From UBA4658 sp002405485 (GTDB lineage Bacteria; Planctomycetota; Phycisphaerae; Phycisphaerales; UBA1924), in contig DAISGC010000091.1 of assembly GCA_036823255.1 (NCBI GenBank), positions 1-14,291 on the forward strand: DNA of 14,291 nucleotides. The letters run 5' to 3'. This document shows, in pieces, positions 1-6,900 of this stretch (its first letter is position 1; each line of letters starts with the position of its first letter). The notes under the pieces are model-generated. The model was given only the letters and a program-made list of their open reading frames with translations, did not search any database and was not told where the DNA came from. The translations under genes and the position numbers were made by a program.

Positions 1-1334
1 GCGGCGTCGATCTGGGCCCTGCGCATCCGCGCCAGCTCAGCGCTTCCCTCCGGGCCCCCTGAGAGCTCAAAGCCGATCTCCAGCAGCTCCGCCAGCCGGA
101 TCGATCCCGGCGCGCGGCCAAGCATGTAGCGTTCGAGCGGCTCGGCGTTCAGCCCCGCCTCGGTCCGGCCCTCTCCCGCCAGTCGAACGATCAGTCCCCG
201 CTCGGCCAGTCGGGAGACCATCAGCGTCACCGCCGACTCACCCAGCCCGGTCGAGGTCACCAGCATCGGCGCGGTCTGCGGGGTCCCGGTCGCCAGGCCC
301 CGCGCCATCGCGCTCATGAGCACCACGATCGACGCCGGCTCCACCATCGCCGGCCCAAACTCCACGATCGGCTGCGGCCGTGTCCGCTTCAGGCCGTGCT
401 GCAGCTCGAACGTCACCAGCAGCCCAAACAGCACGATGGTCCAGACGATGTACACCCACAGCACGAACAGCGGGATCAGTCCAAGCGAGCCGTAGAGCCG
501 CGCGAAGTTCGCCTTCGCCGACATCTCGACATACCACCCGAACCCCTCCTTGCTCGCCTCAAACAGCAGCCCGGCCAGAAGCGCCCCAGTGAGCGCGGGG
601 AGCAGCTTCACCTTGGTGTTGGGAATGACCGTGTACAGCACCAGCAGCATGCCGATCGCGATCACCACCTTCGCCGCATGCCCAAGCACCTGCGCGGTGA
701 CCATCGCTCCCTGCGAGGATCCCAGCACCGTCCCGCTGTCCAGCCACGAGTGCATCCGGATCTGCAGGAAGATCGACGCCGCCAGACACACCGGGCCCCA
801 CACCAGCAGCGTCGTGTAGTTCGAGAATCGCCGAGCCATGCTCCGGCCCCGCGGCACCTGGAAGATCTGGTTGAAGCACCGCTCCACCTCCACGATCATC
901 GAGACCGCGGCGTACAGCAGCATGATCCCCCCCACCGCCCCGATCGCGTGGAAGTTCACCGCGTTCACACGGTCAAGCAGCCCTCCGATGAACGTGTCCA
1001 GCGTGCTCGCCGGCATCGGCCCGACAAAGTCGTCGCCCGCGATGCTCGTGTCGAGCTGGATCCCCTTGATCCCCGCCAGCTCCATCATCCGCGTGATCGT
1101 CCGACGAAGCATGTCCTCGCTGATGAACCACCGCACCACCACCAACCCCACCGCCACCACCGGAAGCAGCCCGAAGATCGTGCGATAGCTCAGCGCCGCG
1201 GCCATCTGGGGCAACCGCGACTTCTGCGCGTCGCTCGTCGCCTCCCGAATCGCACGCATCGCCGGATCCGCCGCCGCCATCGCCCGTGAACGGCGATGCA
1301 ACCGGTCGAAGAACCCTCGCACCCCGGAGCTCAT
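1..1334 (-). CDS. YihY/BrkB family membrane protein with C-terminal winged-helix-like region (partial, 3' end outside window)
   Basis: The visible 444 codons read without a stop to the window edge. The start ATG at 1334-1332 overlaps the stop of the upstream pseudouridine synthase gene as ATGA, which supports it and suggests translational coupling. Six hydrophobic segments are visible, at about residues 52-70, 128-148, 174-192, 218-238, 246-262 and 284-308. This is the usual plan of the YihY/BrkB family (once mis-called RNase BN). The signature ANFARLYGSLGLIPLFVLWV at 275-294 is characteristic of that family. After the last membrane segment, residues about 325-425 form a soluble tail with a winged-helix look (LGESAVTLMVSRLAERGLIV), as in some longer family members. 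The protein should lie in the inner membrane. The family's biochemical role is not settled; transport or envelope integrity has been proposed. The family call is firm, the tail call moderate. Confidence 0.9.
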   Translation of the reverse strand, partial: MSSGVRGFFDRLHRRSRAMAAADPAMRAIREATSDAQKSRLPQMAAALSYRTIFGLLPVVAVGLVVVRWFISEDMLRRTITRMMELAGIKGIQLDTSIAGDDFVGPMPASTLDTFIGGLLDRVNAVNFHAIGAVGGIMLLYAAVSMIVEVERCFNQIFQVPRGRSMARRFSNYTTLLVWGPVCLAASIFLQIRMHSWLDSGTVLGSSQGAMVTAQVLGHAAKVVIAIGMLLVLYTVIPNTKVKLLPALTGALLAGLLFEASKEGFGWYVEMSAKANFARLYGSLGLIPLFVLWVYIVWTIVLFGLLVTFELQHGLKRTRPQPIVEFGPAMVEPASIVVLMSAMARGLATGTPQTAPMLVTSTGLGESAVTLMVSRLAERGLIVRLAGEGRTEAGLNAEPLERYMLGRAPGSIRLAELLEIGFELSGGPEGSAELARMRRAQIDA

Positions 1335-2467
1335 CGTCTGCGCCCGCCCTTTCCGCCGCGCGATCCCCGACCAGATCCGGGCCGCGATCCCGAGCCGAAT
1401 CCCGGGCCCGCGCCCCGCGCCGGCCGGGATTGGCGACCCTTGCCCCCTCCTCGGGCTCGCCGCGGAGCCCTCGCCCGCACCGCCGACGCATCCAGCCCAG
1501 CCGCCTCGCGCAGCTCGGCAAGCTCCTCCCACGTCAGGTCGCGCCACTCCCCCGGAGCAACGCCGTGGAGCTTCAAGGGTCCGATCGCCGTCCGCGCGAT
1601 CCGCTTCACCCTGCACCCGACCTCGCTCAGCATCTCATCCAGCGGCTGGCTTGCCCCTTCGCGCACGACGATCTCCAGAACCGTCATGCCCCTGGCCCTG
1701 CCCTGCTCGGTCCGCTCGCCCCCGGACGCAGAACCCCCATCGTCCTCGCTTCCATCCTCGTCCATCGATCGCCGCGCCCGGCGCGGGTTCTCGTCGGCCA
1801 CGATCCGCACGCCCCCGGTCTCCCGCCCCGTCGGGTCCGTCGCTCCGCGCTTGCCGACGCGGCGCCTGAGCATGTCCAGCGTCTCTGGCGTCACGGCGTT
1901 GGTGATCCACACGCGGTACGTCTTGGTCATCCCGTACCGCGCGTGCGTCAGACGCTCCGCAAGCTCGCCGTCGCTGGTCATGAGCACCAGGCCCACCGAG
2001 TGGTAATCCAGCCGCCCGACCGGGAAGAGCCTCGCACCGCTGGGATGCTCGACCAGGTCGCTCACCGTCCGCCGACCGCCCTTGGCATACTCAAGCTGGT
2101 CCCGCGTCGTTCCCAGCGTGTTGTCCGGCTTGTTCAGCATCACATACACCCGCTCGCCGGCGATCGCGCTCCGGGCCAGCAGCTCCCCATCCACCGAGAT
2201 CCTGTCCTTCGCCGGATCCACAAACACCGGCAACTCCGTCACCGTCTGCCCGTTCACCTCCACGCGACCCTCGAGGATCATCTCCTCGCACGCTCGGCGA
2301 CTCGCTACACCCGCGTCCGCCAGCACCTTCTGCAATCGCACCTTCCCCGCACCGGCCGATTCCCCCCCATCGCCGGTCGGGCGGTCAGCGTCTTGACGGT
2401 CAGAGTTTCGATGTGCGCGAGTGCCCATGGCAGTCGCCAATCGTAGGTGTCCCATCAGACCCCCCAT
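1331..2467 (-). CDS. rluB: RsuA/RluB-family 23S rRNA pseudouridine synthase
   Basis: The product (378 aa from the longest start) should convert a specific uridine in 23S rRNA to pseudouridine in the cytoplasm. An S4 RNA-binding domain lies at residues 43-90 (RLQKVLADAGVASRRACEEM). The catalytic domain follows, with the GRLD motif at 151-154 (D154 the expected catalytic Asp) and the downstream VLMTSDGELAERL and KTYRVWI blocks. Oddities: an acidic, Ser/Gly-rich insertion at about 226-259; an Arg/Gly/Lys-rich tail from about 331; and SQPLDEM where the family usually has NRQVRRM. Candidate starts are 2467, 2455 and 2428. None has a convincing Shine-Dalgarno sequence and the first 40 residues are non-conserved, so the start is uncertain. 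The stop overlaps the brkB-like start by 4 nt. Family is clear; choosing RluB over another RsuA-type paralogue is less certain. Confidence 0.9.
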   Translation of the reverse strand: MGGLMGHLRLATAMGTRAHRNSDRQDADRPTGDGGESAGAGKVRLQKVLADAGVASRRACEEMILEGRVEVNGQTVTELPVFVDPAKDRISVDGELLARSAIAGERVYVMLNKPDNTLGTTRDQLEYAKGGRRTVSDLVEHPSGARLFPVGRLDYHSVGLVLMTSDGELAERLTHARYGMTKTYRVWITNAVTPETLDMLRRRVGKRGATDPTGRETGGVRIVADENPRRARRSMDEDGSEDDGGSASGGERTEQGRARGMTVLEIVVREGASQPLDEMLSEVGCRVKRIARTAIGPLKLHGVAPGEWRDLTWEELAELREAAGLDASAVRARAPRRARGGGKGRQSRPARGAGPGFGSGSRPGSGRGSRGGKGGRRR

Positions 2468-2530
2468 GCCCCGATCCCCGGTCCCCCTTCCTGCCTCCGT
2501 TTCTGCAGCCGCACCCCAGACCTTGCCGAT

Positions 2531-2569
2531 GCTCTCCCGGGGTGCGCAGATTCCGCGCCTCGGGAGAGC
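2531..2569 (+). promoter_or_regulatory. Hairpin covering the ribosome binding site of the coiled-coil gene
   Basis: The left arm GCTCTCCCGGGGTGC (2531-2545) can pair with the right arm GCGCCTCGGGAGAGC (2555-2569). This gives 15 continuous base pairs, including two G-U pairs, around a 9-nt loop. The outer nine pairs are a perfect inverted repeat. The right arm contains GGGAGAG, the best Shine-Dalgarno sequence for the ATG at 2573. In mRNA this structure would hide the ribosome binding site, which suggests translational control or an operator site. The pairing is seen directly; the regulatory role is inferred. As a terminator it would lack a U-tract. Confidence 0.55.
2562..2568 (+). promoter_or_regulatory. 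Shine-Dalgarno sequence that decides the start at 2573
   Basis: GGGAGAG lies 4 nt before the ATG at 2573 (the GGAG core 6 nt before). It favours this start over the upstream in-frame ATG at 2447, whose extra 42 residues are Cys- and Pro-containing and unlike the rest of the protein. Confidence 0.6.
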
Positions 2570-2572
2570 CGA

Positions 2573-3856
2573 ATGCTCACGCGATCCAGTCCACCTTCAT
2601 CCACCGCCGCGACCCCCTCGGCCGGGTCTCCTGCCGCTCCCGAGGTCGTCGTGAACGAGGTCTTTCTCTCCCCGCGGGTCGTGGATCGACGGGCCTTTGC
2701 CGAGCTGGCCGGCGAGCTGCGCGAGGTCGTCGAGCGGGCCGCCATCGAACGCGCCGCCATGATCGCCGCTCTGGATCAGGCCGGCCGATCCCTCCAGGAC
2801 CTCCGCTCCCGCGAGCAGACCCAGCAGGTCAACCTCGAACTCGCCCTTCGCGCCTTGAAGACCATCGACGAGAAGTCGCAGAGTGCCGAGGCCCTCATCG
2901 CCCGCGCCGGCGACACCGCCAAGCTCATCGAGGCCATCGACGCCCGGGCCGATGGCCTGGTCGCCGCCAAGGTGTCGGCGATCGAGGCCCGGCTGGACAC
3001 GCTCACCGCCGCCGCCACCGCCAAGGCCGAGGCCCTCGAAGAACGCATCCGCCGAGCCGGTCGCGAGCTCGAGCAGCGTGTCGAGGCGATCCGGCGAGAC
3101 GCCCAGCAGATCGCCGCTCCGGTCCAGGACGGGTTGCTCGCCCTCTGCGAGCGGGCCGCGCTCCTGGCCAGCGCCCAGCCCGGTCACGGCGGGCTCGGCG
3201 AGCTCATCGCCCGGGGCGAGCAGCTTCGACTCGACACCGACCGCACCATCCGCGAACTCGACAAGGTCCACGACGGATCACAGTCCATGCGCGCCGAGAT
3301 CGATCAATGGCTCGCCGGCGCCTCGGCCCACATGGACCAGCTTGCCCAGCGCCGCGCCGCCATCGATGCCGACGCCCAGGCCATCATGACCAACATGGAG
3401 CGCACGCTCGAGGTCATCCGCGCGAGTGTCCGCGGCACGCAGTCCGACGCCGCAAGCCGGGCGCAGCAGGCCATCGACGCCGCCCAGCAGAGCATCGCCG
3501 AGCTCGAATCCCGCGCCCGCGAGCTCCGCCTCAGCGCGTCGGCGACCCTTGATGAGCTGGCGCCCAAGGCCGAGCAGGCCGCCCTCGCACTGCGCGAGAC
3601 GGTCCGACAGGCACACGACGCCCACAACACCACCGGTCTTGCAATGAAGGTGCTGGACCGCTCCCACGCCCAGGTCCAGGACCTCCTGGCCCGGCTTGAG
3701 CCATGGAAGGGCATGCTGGAACAGAGCGCCGACCCCGTTCCCGCTCCGGTCCGTCGCATGCTCGATGGCGTCCGCGCCGAACTCGCCGGCGTCGCCGAAG
3801 CCATGCGCGGTGCGGCGGCCAGAGTCCAGAGCGCAAGCATCGACCCGGCGATCTGA
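2573..3856 (+). CDS. Coiled-coil protein of unknown function
   Basis: The 427-residue product is not assigned to a family. Residues 1-25 are Ser/Pro/Ala-rich and probably disordered. From about 40 to 180 and again from about 215 to 375 it is almost wholly helix-forming, rich in Ala, Glu, Arg, Gln and Leu with heptad-like spacing (for example AKAEALEERIRRAGRELEQR). A short break with Pro and Gly (QPGHGGLG) sits at 202-209, and a last helix ends at about 420. No signal peptide, membrane segment or catalytic motif is visible, and I found one Cys (residue 192). It is expected to be cytoplasmic, elongated and self-associating. The start at 2573 is chosen for its Shine-Dalgarno sequence. It is transcribed away from the rRNA-modification operon and converges on the giant surface-protein gene. 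A structural or scaffold role is a guess from shape alone. Confidence 0.85.
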   Translation: MLTRSSPPSSTAATPSAGSPAAPEVVVNEVFLSPRVVDRRAFAELAGELREVVERAAIERAAMIAALDQAGRSLQDLRSREQTQQVNLELALRALKTIDEKSQSAEALIARAGDTAKLIEAIDARADGLVAAKVSAIEARLDTLTAAATAKAEALEERIRRAGRELEQRVEAIRRDAQQIAAPVQDGLLALCERAALLASAQPGHGGLGELIARGEQLRLDTDRTIRELDKVHDGSQSMRAEIDQWLAGASAHMDQLAQRRAAIDADAQAIMTNMERTLEVIRASVRGTQSDAASRAQQAIDAAQQSIAELESRARELRLSASATLDELAPKAEQAALALRETVRQAHDAHNTTGLAMKVLDRSHAQVQDLLARLEPWKGMLEQSADPVPAPVRRMLDGVRAELAGVAEAMRGAAARVQSASIDPAI

Positions 3857-3998
3857 CCCCCACCTCCACCCGCGTCCGTTGCGCTGGCACGCTCGGGCTT
3901 GAGTGCTCTCACCAGCGCCCGGTTCAACCGTGGTCGAAATGACAACGCCCCGAGACGCGGTCTCGGGGCGCTGGAAGTCGGTGCGAAGACCAACCGGA
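3857..3998. other. Convergent intergenic region
   Basis: The gap lies between the 3' ends of two convergent genes. Besides the strong stem-loop at 3946-3970 it contains a weaker inverted repeat, GCGCTGG (3881-3887) with CCAGCGC (3912-3918), around a 24-nt loop, and a tiny palindrome CGGTTCAACCG at 3920-3930. No coding signal is seen. Confidence 0.5.
3946..3970 (-). terminator. Stem-loop terminator, probably shared by the convergent genes
   Basis: CGCCCCGAGAC (3946-3956) and GTCTCGGGGCG (3960-3970) form a perfect 11-bp stem with a 3-nt GCG loop, 28 nt past the stop of the giant minus-strand gene. On the minus strand it is followed by TTGTCATTTCG, a broken T-rich stretch, so minus-strand termination fits best. 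On the plus strand no T-tract follows, but the stem lies 89 nt after the coiled-coil gene and may serve both. Confidence 0.7.
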
Positions 3999-6900
3999 TC
4001 AGGTGCTCGCGACCACGCGTCGGATGAGCGAACCGGCGTTCTGGAATCCGAGGTAGAACACGTCGATCGCCGCCGGATCCGCAAGGCCGGACAACGGGCG
4101 GAGCTGATCGTTGAACCGGTAGTTGGCGTTGGTCGCGAAGGTCGTCGGGGAGTTGTCGGCCATGATGGGCACGGGCAGAGCCGCGCTGCTCACCACCGTC
4201 TCCATGTGCACGCCCAGCAGCTCGCCGATGCGCCGACCGACCGCCGCCGTCAGCGAACCGACGAACCCGTTGACCCCGTTCACGCTCGGGTCGAACCCGA
4301 GTTCCGAGAGCGAGGAGATGAAGACCACGGCCTGATCGTTCTTGTCGGCGTTGAACAGGTCGACCTTCTGGCTCGCCCCGTACACGCCGTCACCGAAGAA
4401 CGCCGTGGGCTCGACATTGCCCGCGAGGAAGACCGTCGAGAAGGACTGACGGGCAAAGTCGTTGGGATTGGTCGAGATGTTGACCTGCACGCCCGCGGCG
4501 GTGAAGAGCGACCGCAGGTTGCTCACCAGCGAGGTGAGCACGTACTCGTCCACGCTCACGCCGTTGACCTGCCCGCTGAACCCGACCACGCTCGTGGTGA
4601 ACGCGTCGAGCCTGGTCGTCACGCCGTCGCCGGCCTCCAGCCAGTCGATGATCCCGCCAAGCGATTCCAGCAGCACGTTCTGGCTCGTCGGCGTGGTGGA
4701 GCCGGTGCCCTGCTGGGTGAACTCGATGGTGTAGTCCGAGCGGATCGCGCCCTGGATGTACAGGGCGTAGACCGCCGGCACCGGGTTGCTGACGCCCAGC
4801 GCGCCCGGGATGACGATGTCCATGAAGAAGTCGCCGCGCTCGTCGTACCCGTAGCTGTTTCGGCCATCGCTCACGGTGCGGCTGGGCTGGTTGCCGATGG
4901 GGAGGAACTCGTTGGTGCCCGCGACCATGCGGGCATCCCCGAAGCCCGTGCCCGAGGGAAGCTCAAACAGCGAGAACTGCGACTGCCCGAGCAGGTTCTG
5001 CCCGAGCGAGATCCCCGCGGGAACGCGGACGTTGTCGATCTCGGGCGTGAGACCGATGTTGGAGCCGGTCTCGCTGAGCCGCACCGTCGCCCGGATCTTG
5101 GTCCCGGGCGCGATCGGTTGGCCGTTGTTGAGCACGAACACGTCCACGTCGGGCGCGACCTCGTTGGGAAGCCCCGCCGCCCCGCCGAGCCCGATGCTCG
5201 ATGTGATGCTGCCGGAGATCCGGTCGTTGACCGACCCGAAGGTGCCGTTGGGAGCCGAGGACCTGGAGATGGTCCAGCCCTGGCTGTTTCGGCCGTTGAC
5301 CACCGAGCCGCTGCTGACCGGGCCGCCGGCCCCGGGGGTGAGCGTGAAGATCCAGTCGCCGGAGACAAACTCGCGGAGGTCGTCCCCGTTGCCGAAGATC
5401 CCGTCGGTGCCCGCGAAGACGCGCGGGACCGGCGGATACACGATCGGCGCCCCGGTGCCCGAGTTGGTATCGCCCAGGAATCCGGTGTTGCCGTCGTCGA
5501 TGACCGTGATCGAGAAGCTGTACTGCCCGAACGCGCCCGGGACCGGGTCGCGATTGGTCACCACGTTCACGTCGCTGATGTCCACGCTGTCCAGCGAACC
5601 GGCCACCACGATGAAGTACGTTCCGGTCTGGTTGATCAGGATCTGGGACTCCGCGGTGCCCCCGCCGATGACCACGTTGGCCGGCAGCGAGACGACCGCC
5701 CCGCCCGGATTGGCGCCCGTGGTGTTGGAGGCCAGCAACTGGCCGGCGGCGTTGTAGAGGCCACGGGCCGCGTTCAGCCCGGTGCCGGTGATCTGGCCCA
5801 GCCGAAGGATCTGACCGGCTCGCAGGGAGACGCGGTACACGTCCACGTCTCCGCCCAGGCGGAAGACGTCCGGATCCGTGTCCGGATGGTCGCCGATGCT
5901 CCCGCGGAGGGTGAACGCCTGGTTGATGTCCGGGAGCGAGCCGATGTTGGCGCTCTGGCGGAGCACCAGGTCCAGATCGATCGCCCCGTAGAAGTCCACC
6001 GTGGGGGCCGCCGTCGGCTTGCCCGGATTGATCTTGTCGCCGGCGTCGCCCACGACCACGTTCCGAGCGAAGTCGTCGCCCGCCTGGCCGTCTCCGTTGC
6101 CGTCCAGACGCGTCTCGAACGTGCTTCCGCGGAGCACGTTGCCGCTGAGCACGATCTGGTACACGCCCGGTCCGGGCACGCCCGAGGACGAGGGCAGATT
6201 GCGCTCCGTCACCGTCCGGCTGAAGGTCACGATCACCGTGTTCAGCGACCGGTCATAGCGGAGCGTGTAGTCGCTGCCCTCGGCCAGGCCGATGGTCGTC
6301 AGCCCGCTGTTGCGCACCTCGAGCACCGAGAGCGCGCTGCTGAGCGTCGACAGGTCGATGCTCTGGTTGAACACGATGCTCACGCTGTACTGCCGGCTGG
6401 TCTCGGAGACCTGCAGGTCCAGCACGCGCACCGGCACCGCCACGGCCGCCAACCGCTCGACGCGGAAGTTGCCCGTGACGCCAGTGAACTCCTGCCCGCC
6501 CACGCGGACCGAGCCCACCGAGCCCGTCGAGATCACCCGGTACTGCTCGCTGTTGAGGTTCGAGCCGACCTGGGTCCCGCCGATGGTCACCGTTCCGACC
6601 TGCGAACGCCCGGCGCTGGTCACCAGGTCCGCGTTGCCGATGTACCCGCTCGGGCCGGGGAGCACGCCCGCGGCGACATCCGACTTGCGGAAGTTGCCCG
6701 ACACGTTCACCGTCCCGATCGAACCCGCGCCCACCACGTCTGCGTCGCGGCCCGAGCCGCCGAAGTCCGCGTCGGCGCCAAGGTCGGCGCCGGCGAGGAT
6801 GGACGTCTCCACCGCGTCGCCGGTGATCGTCACCGACGTGATGCTGTTCCTGGCGCTCAGCCGGGCGAGCGTCGTGGGCCCGGAGACGAAGCTCGAGATC

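Larger units (their letters stand above)
2468..2572. other. Divergent intergenic region between the rluB-like and coiled-coil genes
   Basis: These 105 bases separate two divergently read genes and should hold both promoters. On the plus strand a weak candidate is TTGCCG (2523-2528), 17 nt, then GCAGAT (2546-2551); its -10 match is poor. No convincing promoter is seen for the minus-strand gene. The right third is occupied by the hairpin listed separately. Confidence 0.4.

Noticed and set aside
396..1289. Plus-strand open frame opposite the brkB-like gene
   Set aside because: The His/Arg/Gln-rich product has no family features, while the minus strand clearly encodes a BrkB-type membrane protein.
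1286..2446. Plus-strand open frame opposite the rluB-like gene
   Set aside because: It lies in codon-on-codon register with the rluB-like gene and its product is Arg/Pro/His-rich; it is a codon-bias artefact.
2447..2572. Longer start for the coiled-coil gene at 2447
   Set aside because: The extension has unrelated composition, would cross the strong hairpin, and the ATG at 2573 has its own Shine-Dalgarno sequence.
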